From: Paenibacillus rhizovicinus
GTDB taxonomy: Bacteria; Bacillota; Bacilli; Paenibacillales; Paenibacillaceae
NCBI RefSeq assembly: GCF_010365285.1
Contig: NZ_CP048286.1
Span: 4,532,501 to 4,596,500 of the forward strand
DNA length: 64,000 nt
Direction: 5' to 3'
The position numbers were made by a program, and so were the translations under genes. Shown here piece after piece: positions 38,978 to 47,392 of the stretch (its first letter is position 1; every line of letters starts with the position of its first letter). Below the pieces are notes generated by a model. It saw only the letters and a list, made by a program, of their open reading frames with translations, ran no database searches and was not told the origin of the DNA.

Positions 38978-39001
38978 GCTAGCTGCCCCGACGCGCACGA
39001 G

Positions 39002-39039
39002 AGCAGTCCGTTCCCTTTGGGAACGGGCTGTTTTTTTTT
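39002..39039 (+). terminator. Terminator behind first SurA-like gene
   Basis: Stem AGCAGTCCGTTCCC / GGGAACGGGCTGTT with wobble pairs, followed by nine T. Confidence 0.9.
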
Positions 39040-39057
39040 AATTCGGAGTGCTACTCT

Positions 39058-40884
39058 ATGTTTATATTAAAATGGAAAATAGAGTGGGATTCACGGGGGT
39101 GCGGATTGAATATCATCGTCCGGAAGAAACGAACGCTGCGCTACAAATTTTTCATCGGCTTCATCATCGTCACGGTGCCGCTTATCTTGTTTTTATTTTA
39201 TAACAACTATTATGCGATGAACGTCGTGCGGGAACAGGTGTCGCAATCCAACAGCAATCTGATCTCCACGCAGGCGGCGAAGAAGGACATCGCCATGGGC
39301 CAAACGGTCAATTACCTGCTCAGGCAAGTGACCAACAATCCGTCGTATCCGAATTTGTTAACGCTCTCATCGTACCCGGAGGAAAGCGGCGACTACTTCT
39401 TCGCCAAGCAGTCCCTGCTCACTTCGTTCGAACAGGATCAAGGCGCTTATAAAGAAGTGGACACGTTCTTCGTCTACCTGGACAAGCCGAAGAGGCTGAT
39501 TACCAGCCAGCGGACGTACTGGGAAATCGAACGGTACCATGAGGTGCTGGACGCGTATATGGCCGATGCGAAGAGCCGTAAAGTACATGAGTGGGACATC
39601 CTTGAGACCGATAACGTCAATTATTTCGTCCGCATCGAGCAGGTGCCCGGCAGCACGGCATTCGTCGGCGCCTTGATCAAGGCGGAGAAATTAATCGACG
39701 ATTTGAACACGGCCTCTTCGGATTCCGGGCTGGAGCAGCTGCTCGTCTCCAACGCGGGAGTGCCCTTAACGGCAACCACGCTGACGAACGAGGACGTCGC
39801 GAACATCGAGGACAGCTTGAAGAAGCCCGGCAGCGAAGCGTATCGCAAGTTCAACCGCTCGAGCGGGCTCGGTTATCTGGCGGTCAGCGCCGATTTCGAG
39901 CAAGCGCCGATTCATTTGGTCGCCATCGTGCCCGAGAACAACCTGTTGAAGCAGCTGTTTTATTTTCAATGGGCCATTTATTTGATTCCGGTCTTGGGAT
40001 TGATCGTGATTCTGTTCTATTCGATCTTCCTGAAACGGACGCTGCTGAAACCGATGCAGGCGCTGATGTCCGGGATGAGGCGGATCATGCACGGAGATCT
40101 GAGCGTCCGGCTGAAGGAAGGCTCTTCGTTCGAATTCGCCTTCCTGATCGAGACGTTCAACGGCATGGCCGGACAGATCAGCAGGCTCAAAATCGACGTC
40201 TACGAAGGCATGCTGAAGAAGCAGGAAGCCGAATTCAAACATTTGCAGGCGCAGATCAACCCGCATTTTTACCTGAATTCGCTGAATATCATTTACAGCC
40301 TGTCCTCCCTTCGCAAGAACGACCTGGTCGAGCAGATGACGGAGCATCTGGCCGATTACTTCCGATTCATTACGCGGGCGCATCGCGAATTCATTACGCT
40401 GTCGGAGGAAATCGATCATATCGCCAACTACCTGGAAATTCAGAAGCTGCGGTTTCCCGACAAGCTTGCGTTCGAGGTAGATCTGCCTGAGCGTTATGCC
40501 GGCTGCTCCTTGCCTCCGCTAACGATCCAACCGTTTATCGAGAACGCCGTCATACACGGCATGCCGGAAGGCGAGCGGCTTTACGTCATTTCGATTACGG
40601 TCAAACCGCTGCAGGACGGCAGCGGCGACTGCGAAATCGTCATTGCCGATAACGGCCGCGGACTCTCGCCGGAGAAGCTGCAGCAGCTGCAGACCGGCAT
40701 GGCCGAAGAAGGCGAGGGGAAGGGCGCCGGCGGGCTTGGCATCTGGAACGTCAAACGACGGCTTGGGATGATTTACGGGAACCGCGCGGATGTTCGATTC
40801 TCCGCCGGGGATGCGGGCGGCACGGTAATTACCATTCGGCTGCCCATAGACAGCGATAACGAAGGAGGAAACAACGATGTATAA
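39058..40884 (+). CDS. Sensor histidine kinase, YesM/LytS type
   Basis: 608 residues. Membrane segment near 28-50 (FFIGFIIVTVPLILFLFY), an extracellular sensor region (about 50-300), second segment near 302-325, HAMP (LLKPMQALMSGMRRIMHGDLSVRL), then the His_kinase module with the phosphorylated His403 in QINPHFYLNSLNII and an ATPase domain (PFIENAVIHG, IADNGRGL, GLGIWNVKRRL). It senses an extracellular ligand, probably an oligosaccharide or a transporter state. ATG at 39058 has GGAG at nine bases; a TTG 16 codons later after GGGGG is an alternative. Overlaps its regulator gene by eight bases. Confidence 0.93.
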   Translation: MFILKWKIEWDSRGCGLNIIVRKKRTLRYKFFIGFIIVTVPLILFLFYNNYYAMNVVREQVSQSNSNLISTQAAKKDIAMGQTVNYLLRQVTNNPSYPNLLTLSSYPEESGDYFFAKQSLLTSFEQDQGAYKEVDTFFVYLDKPKRLITSQRTYWEIERYHEVLDAYMADAKSRKVHEWDILETDNVNYFVRIEQVPGSTAFVGALIKAEKLIDDLNTASSDSGLEQLLVSNAGVPLTATTLTNEDVANIEDSLKKPGSEAYRKFNRSSGLGYLAVSADFEQAPIHLVAIVPENNLLKQLFYFQWAIYLIPVLGLIVILFYSIFLKRTLLKPMQALMSGMRRIMHGDLSVRLKEGSSFEFAFLIETFNGMAGQISRLKIDVYEGMLKKQEAEFKHLQAQINPHFYLNSLNIIYSLSSLRKNDLVEQMTEHLADYFRFITRAHREFITLSEEIDHIANYLEIQKLRFPDKLAFEVDLPERYAGCSLPPLTIQPFIENAVIHGMPEGERLYVISITVKPLQDGSGDCEIVIADNGRGLSPEKLQQLQTGMAEEGEGKGAGGLGIWNVKRRLGMIYGNRADVRFSAGDAGGTVITIRLPIDSDNEGGNNDV

Positions 40885-42499
40885 TTTGCTCGTCGTCGAT
40901 GATGAGAAATATGCCGTTGAAGCGGTTCTGAACTGCATCGACTGGCCGTCCGCCGGCGTAACCGGATTGTTCAGCGCTTATGGCGTCGAAAGCGCCAAGG
41001 AGCAGCTGCTTGCGAACCCGATCGATATCATCGTGTGCGATATCGAGATGCCCGGCAGCAACGGTCTCGAGCTGCTGGAATGGGTCAACGAGCACAAGCC
41101 GGACACGCTGACGATATTTTTCACCGGACATGCTAATTTCGCTTACGCGCAGCAGGCCATTCAATTGGGCAGCTTCGATTACTTGCTGAAGCCCGTCAAA
41201 CATAAACAGATCGCCGAAGTCGTCTCGCGGGCATGCGAGAAGCTGCGGCAGGAGCGGGACAAGCGGCATTATTCGGAGCGATACGAGAAATACGCCCAGC
41301 TATGGGAAACGCAGAAGCCGCTCTTGTGGGAGAAGTTCTGGCAGGACGTGCTCGGCGCGCGCGTGATCATGAACGACGAGCGGCTCGGGCAGGCCATCCG
41401 CACGTATGGACTGCCGATTCAACCGGAGACGCGGGTCAGGCCGATTCTGCTCAGCGTGGAGGAATTCCGCGAAGCATTCAGCAAGCGGGACGAGGAGATT
41501 CTGGAGTACGCGCTGCTCAAGAGCGCGGAGGAGATGTTTCTGGAATCCCGCCGGGGAGCCGTCTTCAGGGATGCGGGAGGCATTCTGTTCGTGCTGCTTT
41601 ACGAGGATGAGCAGACGCTGGACGATCGTGAACTAACGCGGATTTGCAGAACGTATATGGAAGCGTCGTCCACGTATTTCTACTGCCGCTTGTCCTGTTA
41701 CGTGGGCGAGCCGGCGGCGATCGGCGGTCTGACGGAGACCTACCATGCCTTGCTCGAGATGGAGCAGAGCAACGTGGCGGCGCCGGAAACGCTGCTGTTC
41801 CTGCGGGATTACGGCTTCGAGCGGAGCGGCATGCGGCAGGCGCAGGCGCCGTCCTATATCGACTGGGCCGAATGGACCGTGCTGTTCGAATCGGGGAAGA
41901 AGACGGAGCTAATGGATCGGCTGAACGCGGCGTTCAAGGAGCTTGCCGCGCAGCCGGTCACGCACGAGTCGTTGGAGGCCGTCTACTATTTGCTCTTGCA
42001 TATGGTGTACCATGTCTCCCACCGGAAAGGCTGGCCGGCCAAAGAAGTGGTCGGCGGCAAGCTGCTCGGAGACGAACGCGCGGCCACGAGGTCGCTCTCC
42101 CGCCTGAAGAGCTGGGCGGAACGGCTGCTCGCGGCCGGCATGGATTACTTCAGCCACCACGAGGGCGATCACCGCGCGAATATCGAGAAGGTGAAGAAGT
42201 ACGTCCAAACCCATATCCGGGATGTCAACCGGGAGGATATCGCCGCGCATGTCTATTTGAATTCCGCCTATCTGTCCCGCCTCTTCAAGAAGGAGACCGG
42301 CCAGTCGCTGATGGATTTCATCATCATGGCCAAGATCAACCAAGCCAAGATTCTGCTGACGGAAACGAACCAGAAGATCAGCGATATCGGCGAATCCTTG
42401 GGCTACGAGAACTTCTCGTACTTCGGCAAAGTGTTCAAGAAGACGGTCGGCATTACGCCTCAGGAGTATCGCAAGCGCTATCAAGGCATCGTCGGCTGA
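40877..42499 (+). CDS. Response regulator, YesN type (receiver plus AraC domain)
   Basis: 540 residues. Receiver domain 1-120 with LLVVDDE, the phosphate acceptor Asp55 (IIVCDIEMPGSNG) and Lys in YLLKPVK. A long middle region of unknown fold, then an AraC double helix-turn-helix at the C-terminus (YVQTHIRDVNREDIAAHVYL, ISDIGESLGYENFSYFGKVFKK). GGAGG precedes the ATG, inside the kinase gene. Such regulators switch on neighbouring carbohydrate ABC importers and secreted enzymes; the importer starts 183 bases downstream. Confidence 0.94.
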   Translation: MYNLLVVDDEKYAVEAVLNCIDWPSAGVTGLFSAYGVESAKEQLLANPIDIIVCDIEMPGSNGLELLEWVNEHKPDTLTIFFTGHANFAYAQQAIQLGSFDYLLKPVKHKQIAEVVSRACEKLRQERDKRHYSERYEKYAQLWETQKPLLWEKFWQDVLGARVIMNDERLGQAIRTYGLPIQPETRVRPILLSVEEFREAFSKRDEEILEYALLKSAEEMFLESRRGAVFRDAGGILFVLLYEDEQTLDDRELTRICRTYMEASSTYFYCRLSCYVGEPAAIGGLTETYHALLEMEQSNVAAPETLLFLRDYGFERSGMRQAQAPSYIDWAEWTVLFESGKKTELMDRLNAAFKELAAQPVTHESLEAVYYLLLHMVYHVSHRKGWPAKEVVGGKLLGDERAATRSLSRLKSWAERLLAAGMDYFSHHEGDHRANIEKVKKYVQTHIRDVNREDIAAHVYLNSAYLSRLFKKETGQSLMDFIIMAKINQAKILLTETNQKISDIGESLGYENFSYFGKVFKKTVGITPQEYRKRYQGIVG

Positions 42500-42549
42500 C
42501 CCGCTCGGCCGCTTCCTCTCATCGTCCAGCTGCGGGACTGATCCCGCGC

Positions 42550-42586
42550 AAACCCCTGCCAAGTCTCTTGGCGGGGGTTTGTCATA
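42550..42586 (+). terminator. Hairpin behind response regulator gene
   Basis: 13-bp stem AAACCCCTGCCAA / TTGGCGGGGGTTT with one wobble and a 5-base loop. The T-tract is poor, so it may attenuate transcription only partly. Confidence 0.65.
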
Positions 42587-42637
42587 ATAACGTTATCTAT
42601 GTCATCTCTGTTCCTATCTGCTCCGTCGGTTCTCTCT

Positions 42638-42643
42638 TACAAT
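42638..42643 (+). promoter_or_regulatory. Candidate -10 box of the sugar importer operon
   Basis: TACAAT 39 bases before the first importer gene. No good -35 box is seen at 16-18 bases, as expected for an activator-dependent promoter served by the YesN-type regulator. Inference. Confidence 0.4.
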
Positions 42644-42681
42644 AGACCTAAGAACGAATTCGATGTCGAAATAAACAAGAG

Positions 42682-43638
42682 GTGATGGAACTGAACACGG
42701 AATTGGGAAAAAAACGCTTCTCCTTCGGCCGCAAGGTGGCCAAGAACCGCTACTTGCTGCTCATGATGCTTCCCGGAACGCTTTACTTGCTGATCAACAA
42801 CTATTTGCCGATGTTCGGCACGCTCATCGCTTTTAAGAAGATCGATATGACCTTGCATTACTGGTGGCTCACCAGTCCATGGATCGGCTTCGACAACTTC
42901 AAGTTTCTGTTCAAAACGTCGGACGCTTGGGTGATTACCCGCAATACGGTATTGTACAACGCCTTGTTTATCACCATTACGCCAATCATTGCCGTTACCT
43001 TCGCGATTCTGCTCAATGAGACGCGAAACCGGATCGCCGCCCGATTCTATCAGAACATCATGTTCCTGCCCTACTTCCTCTCGGCGGTCGTCGTCGGCTA
43101 CCTGGGCTACTCCATGCTCAGCGTGGAATTCGGCTTCATCAATACGCATGTTCTCGAACCGCTCGGCATGGATGCCGTCGCATGGTACAACGAGCCGAAG
43201 TATTGGCCGTACATTCTGCCGCTCGTCTATATTTGGAAAAACATCGGGTATTCGACGGTGATCTACTTGGCAGCGATCATCGGCATCGACAACGAGTATT
43301 ACGAGGCGGCCTTGATGGACGGCGCGTCCAAATGGCGTCAGGTGATCAGCATTACGCTGCCCCAGATCCGGCCGATCATCGTCATTCTCATGCTGATGGC
43401 CGTCGGACATATCTTGAACGCCGACTTCGGTCTCTTCTACCAGGTTCCGCTCGATTCCGGCTCGTTGTACCCGACGACCAACGTCATCGATACGTACGTG
43501 TATCGCGCCTTGCTTTCCTTGGGCGACATCGGCATGTCTTCCGCCGCAGGCTTATATCAATCCGCGGTCGGCTTCGTGCTCGTCTTGACCGTCAACCTGA
43601 TCGTTCGCAAAGTCAATAAAGAGAGCGCCTTATTCTAG
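42682..43638 (+). CDS. Carbohydrate ABC importer permease, LplB type
   Basis: 318 residues, six membrane segments. LMMLPGTLYLLINNYLPMFGTLIAFKK is the LplB/YteP N-terminal pattern, and EAALMDGASKWRQVISITLPQIRP is the EAA loop. The start is unclear: the sequence AAGAGGTGATGG at 42677-42688 is a near-perfect anti-SD match that covers the GTG/ATG at 42682/42685, so the true start may be a CTG (42691) or TTG (42703) downstream. No ATPase gene is nearby; a shared MsmX-type ATPase elsewhere is expected for this family. Confidence 0.93.
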   Translation: MMELNTELGKKRFSFGRKVAKNRYLLLMMLPGTLYLLINNYLPMFGTLIAFKKIDMTLHYWWLTSPWIGFDNFKFLFKTSDAWVITRNTVLYNALFITITPIIAVTFAILLNETRNRIAARFYQNIMFLPYFLSAVVVGYLGYSMLSVEFGFINTHVLEPLGMDAVAWYNEPKYWPYILPLVYIWKNIGYSTVIYLAAIIGIDNEYYEAALMDGASKWRQVISITLPQIRPIIVILMLMAVGHILNADFGLFYQVPLDSGSLYPTTNVIDTYVYRALLSLGDIGMSSAAGLYQSAVGFVLVLTVNLIVRKVNKESALF

Positions 43639-43659
43639 GGAAAGGAGCGATAACCGCAA

Positions 43660-44619
43660 ATGAGTTCAACAACCGTACAGGCTCCGGCAGCCGCTGCCGG
43701 CGTCTCCAAAACGGCAGCCAAACGCATCAATTCCATCTCGAGCGGTTCCAACCTCGTCGTCAACGCGTTCTTCATTCTCTATAGCATCGCCTGCTTGTTT
43801 CCGATCCTGCTCGTCATCTCGGCTTCGCTGTCCGACGAGAATGCGATCACGCTTCACGGCTACTCGATTATTCCCAAGGTGTGGAGCACGGCCGCTTATC
43901 ATTACCTCAGCTACGATATGCATAAAATCCTGGTCGGCTACGGCATCTCGATCGCCACGACGATCATCGGCAGCATGGCCGGCATGCTGATGACGGCCTT
44001 GTACGCGTATCCGCTGTCGCGCATGGACTTCCAATTCCGGGGCTTCTTCTCCTTCTTCATCTTCTTCACGATGATTTTCGGCGGCGGTCTCGTTCCCAGT
44101 TATCTCGTCTATTCGAATATCCTTCACTTGAAGGATACCTTGTTCGCCTTGATTATTCCGGGACTGCTCATGAGCGCGTTCCTCGTGCTGACGACGCGGA
44201 CCTTCTTCCAGCAGACGATTCATCCGTCGATACTGGAGTCCGCGCAGATCGACGGGGCCGGCGAGTTTCGCATCTTCTTCGGCATCGTGCTGCCGCTGTC
44301 GCTGCCCGTGATGGCAACGGTCGGCTTGTTCTACACGCTGGGCTATTGGAACGACTGGTTCAACAGCCTCGTGTACATCAATAACGACAAATTGGTCAAT
44401 CTCCAGTACATGATGTACCGGGTGATGCGCAACTTGCAGTTTCTCCAGTCGAACGCCCAGAGCAATTCGGCCGTCGGCGCGCAAGAGATCGCCAAGATTC
44501 CGAGCGAAACGGTCCGGATGGCCATGTGCATTGTCGGCATGGGGCCGATCGTGCTCGCTTACCCGTTCTTCCAGCGTTATTTCGTAGCCGGCTTGACGGT
44601 CGGCGCAGTGAAGGGCTAG
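43660..44619 (+). CDS. Carbohydrate ABC importer permease, LplC type
   Basis: 319 residues, six membrane segments, with the LplC/YtcP features FPILLVISASLSDENAI, GGGLVPSYLVYSNI and the EAA loop ESAQIDGAGEFRIFFGIVLPLSLP. AAGGAG lies in front of the ATG, somewhat distant (13 bases). Forms the permease pair with the preceding gene, 21 bases away. Confidence 0.93.
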   Translation: MSSTTVQAPAAAAGVSKTAAKRINSISSGSNLVVNAFFILYSIACLFPILLVISASLSDENAITLHGYSIIPKVWSTAAYHYLSYDMHKILVGYGISIATTIIGSMAGMLMTALYAYPLSRMDFQFRGFFSFFIFFTMIFGGGLVPSYLVYSNILHLKDTLFALIIPGLLMSAFLVLTTRTFFQQTIHPSILESAQIDGAGEFRIFFGIVLPLSLPVMATVGLFYTLGYWNDWFNSLVYINNDKLVNLQYMMYRVMRNLQFLQSNAQSNSAVGAQEIAKIPSETVRMAMCIVGMGPIVLAYPFFQRYFVAGLTVGAVKG

Positions 44620-44678
44620 TTCCGGTTCAACCGGTTAGCATACAGAACTACAGCATCATTTTAAACGGGAGGGTTCAT

Positions 44679-46298
44679 ATGAAAGGCCTACAACGCAAGG
44701 GAGTATCCGTATTAACGGCCGCCTTCGCAGTTTCGCTGCTGCTGGCGGGCTGCGGAAGCAACGACAATTCGAGCAGCACTGCCGACGGCAGCTCCGATTC
44801 CGGCGGCAATAACGCCGCGGCAGCGAATAACGCGAACGGCAGCGGGACGGATAGCAACGGCGCGAATACAGCGACGAACAGCAACGGCGGCGCGACAGGC
44901 GCGGCGAATCTGAAGCCGTACACGATCAAATGGTTCGTGCCGGGCGCTGCGGCCCAGAAGGATCAAGCGGAGGTCAACGAGGAAGTCAGCAAATACTTGA
45001 AGGACAAAATCAATGCCTCCTTCGACCTCGAAGTCATCGACTGGGGCAGCTGGGACGACAAGATGAACTTGAAATTCGCTTCCAGCGAACCGTTCGATCT
45101 CTTGTACACGGCAGCTTGGAACGGTTTCACGACGAAGATTTCCCAAGGCAACATCATCGACATGACGGGTTTGATCGATAAGGATGCGCCGCAAGCGAAA
45201 GCCGTCATCGAGCCCGCGCTGCTCGAAGGCTCCAAAGTGAACGGGAAGAACTACGGCATGCCGACCAATAAGGAAATGGCCACCCAATGGGGCGTCATGC
45301 TCCGCAAAGACCTCGTGGACAAGTACAGCATCGACATTACGACGATCAAGAAGCTGGAAGACCTTGAGCCTTACTTCGATACGATCAAGGATAAAGAGCC
45401 CGGCGTTACGCCGTTCTATCTGAACAAAGACACTTCGCTGCTGAGCGTATGGAACAGCAATAATTTCGATCACTACGACATCGCCGCCGGAACGCTTCCG
45501 CTCGGGCAATCGGACTTCAAGCTGGTCGACGGCCTTGAAACGCCTCAGGCGAAGGCCGGATACGATCTCATTCATTCCTGGTATCAAAAAGGCTACGTCA
45601 ACAAAGACGCGGCAACGCTGCAAGATTTGAGCGGCGGTCTGAAAGCGGGCAAGGCATTCGCTTATCCGGAGCAGCTGAAGCCGGGCAAAGACGCGGAAGC
45701 CAGCACGGCAACGGGCGTGCAATGGGTACAGGTCGAGCTGACGCAGCCGATCATCGGAACCGGCGACACGCAAGGCGCGATGACGTCGATCTCCAGAACG
45801 TCCAAAGACCCTGACCGCGCGATGATGTTCCTGAACTTGCTGTATACGGACAAATACCTGGTCAACTTGATCGCTTTCGGCATCGAAGGCAAGCATTACA
45901 AGAAAGTCGACGACAACACGATCGATTTCGCGGACGGCGTGACGGCGCAAACCTCGGGCTACAACCTGAACCAAGCCTGGCTGTTCGGCAACCAGTTCAA
46001 CGATTACCTGTGGACGAACGAGGATCCGCAGAAGTGGCAGAAGTTCATGGACTTCAATAAAGCGGCGAAGAACGACACTTTGCTCGGTTTCGTCTTCGAT
46101 CCGACGAACGTGAAGACGGAGACGGCAACGATTGCGAACGTCCGCAAGGAGTTCGATTCCGGGCTCCAATCCGGCACGTTGGATCCGAACGTGTACCTGC
46201 CGAAGTATATCGACAAGATGAAAGCGGCCGGCATCGAGAAAGTTATTGCCGAAGAGCAGAAGCAGCTCGACGCATGGCGGGCAGCGAAAGGCCAATAA
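44679..46298 (+). CDS. Carbohydrate ABC importer solute-binding lipoprotein, LplA type
   Basis: 539 residues. Lipobox LLLAGC after a basic signal (Cys24), an 50-residue Ser/Asn/Gly/Ala linker, then a family-1 sugar-binding fold (TIKWFVPGAAAQKDQAEVNE, FASSEPFDLLYTAAW, GKNYGMPTNKE). The ATG at 44679 has GGGAGGG at six bases. Captures an oligosaccharide for the LplB/LplC permeases. Confidence 0.94.
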   Translation: MKGLQRKGVSVLTAAFAVSLLLAGCGSNDNSSSTADGSSDSGGNNAAAANNANGSGTDSNGANTATNSNGGATGAANLKPYTIKWFVPGAAAQKDQAEVNEEVSKYLKDKINASFDLEVIDWGSWDDKMNLKFASSEPFDLLYTAAWNGFTTKISQGNIIDMTGLIDKDAPQAKAVIEPALLEGSKVNGKNYGMPTNKEMATQWGVMLRKDLVDKYSIDITTIKKLEDLEPYFDTIKDKEPGVTPFYLNKDTSLLSVWNSNNFDHYDIAAGTLPLGQSDFKLVDGLETPQAKAGYDLIHSWYQKGYVNKDAATLQDLSGGLKAGKAFAYPEQLKPGKDAEASTATGVQWVQVELTQPIIGTGDTQGAMTSISRTSKDPDRAMMFLNLLYTDKYLVNLIAFGIEGKHYKKVDDNTIDFADGVTAQTSGYNLNQAWLFGNQFNDYLWTNEDPQKWQKFMDFNKAAKNDTLLGFVFDPTNVKTETATIANVRKEFDSGLQSGTLDPNVYLPKYIDKMKAAGIEKVIAEEQKQLDAWRAAKGQ

Positions 46299-46308
46299 TG
46301 CGCAAGCC

Positions 46309-46347
46309 GGGAAGTCAGCGCTCTTGCGGCGCTGGCTTCCCTTCCTT
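46309..46347 (+). terminator. Hairpin between binding protein and PhyH genes
   Basis: 13-bp stem GGGAAGTCAGCGC / GCGCTGGCTTCCC with a 7-base loop, followed by TTCCTT. The weak T-tract suggests mRNA stabilisation or partial termination, as is common behind binding-protein genes. Confidence 0.7.
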
Positions 46348-46379
46348 AGTTCAAATCCATATTTCATATCGAAAGCGAG

Positions 46380-47297
46380 ATGGACGCAGTGGAAAACAAA
46401 GTGTTGTCGAAGGAACAAATCGAGCATTTCATCGAACGCGGCTGGGTAAAGGTCGAAGAGGCGTTCCCGCGCGAGCTGGCCTTGGAATGCCAGCAATTCA
46501 TTTGGGATAAGCTGGCCCGATTCGGCGTTGGCCGGGAAGAGCGAAGCACCTGGGAAGAGCCGATGTACTATCTGCGGGAAGCTTACAGCGGAGGCGCCTT
46601 CGACCGTTGCAACACGGAGCGGATGGCCGATGCCATCGAGGATTTGACCGGGCACGGACGCTGGATCGACCGGGGCGTGTACGGGAAGGAAGAGGTCGTC
46701 GCCACTTGGGGCTGGTGGCCGGTTAACTTCGCGCTCGGCGCCGATCGGCCGTGGACGGTGCCGACAAGCGGCTGGCATTGGGACGGCGGCCATTTCCGCC
46801 ATTTCGTGGACAGTCCCGATCAAGGGCTGCTATGCTTGTGCATCTTCTCGGAGATCGGCAAACATGGCGGCGGAACGCTGATCATAGAGGGATCGCACAA
46901 GGTCGTGGCGAAATTTCTAGAGAAACATCCCGAAGGCCTTGAACCGCAGGAAGGCATCGACATGCTGAATCTGGAGCATCCGTATCTGTCGGAGCTGACC
47001 GGGCTGACCGGAGCGGGGACGGAGGATCCCGACCGGGTCCAGCGGTTCATGGACGAGTGGCATACCGATGCCGACGGCTTCCGGCTGCGCGTTGCCGAAA
47101 CGACGGCTTCCCCGGGCGACATCATCCTATGTCATCCTTTTCTGTATCACACGCCATCCCAGAATCACTCCGGCAATCCGCGCTTCATGTGCAACCAGAA
47201 GACCCCGCTGAAGGAGCGCATGCATTTCGACCGCATGAATCCCGATGACTACTCGCCCGTGGAAATCAGTATTCGGGGAGCGCTGGGAAGGAAGTAG
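46380..47297 (+). CDS. Phytanoyl-CoA dioxygenase (PhyH) family protein (second copy)
   Basis: 305 residues, paralogous to the protein at 21655 over its whole length (LSKEQIEHFIERGW, RCNTERMADAIEDL, PVNFALGADRPW, HPEGL). Iron ligands His133-x-Asp135 in SGWHWDGGHF and a distal His in CHPFLYHTPSQNH. Placed between the importer and a beta-helix gene, so it may modify a sugar or a compound released from the polysaccharide. That link is inference. Start ATG after AAAGCGAG; a GTG three codons later is possible. Confidence 0.92.
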   Translation: MDAVENKVLSKEQIEHFIERGWVKVEEAFPRELALECQQFIWDKLARFGVGREERSTWEEPMYYLREAYSGGAFDRCNTERMADAIEDLTGHGRWIDRGVYGKEEVVATWGWWPVNFALGADRPWTVPTSGWHWDGGHFRHFVDSPDQGLLCLCIFSEIGKHGGGTLIIEGSHKVVAKFLEKHPEGLEPQEGIDMLNLEHPYLSELTGLTGAGTEDPDRVQRFMDEWHTDADGFRLRVAETTASPGDIILCHPFLYHTPSQNHSGNPRFMCNQKTPLKERMHFDRMNPDDYSPVEISIRGALGRK

Positions 47298-47392
47298 GAG
47301 TCGTCCGTTCGTAAGGGGGTGAGGCCGGTTCGGCAACTGACGGTGACCGCGTTGTTTATTTGTCGGAACGACAAAAACAAGGAGGTTTTCAA

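Noticed and set aside
37763..38998. 411-codon antisense frame over the SurA-like gene with a LRIAACGLLLADCR repeat
   Set aside because: The repeat is the 14-bp DNA array read backwards; the rest mirrors the SurA-like gene.
44712..46823. 703-codon open frame antisense to the binding-protein and PhyH genes
   Set aside because: Spans two real genes and the hairpin between them; composition is that of a shadow frame.
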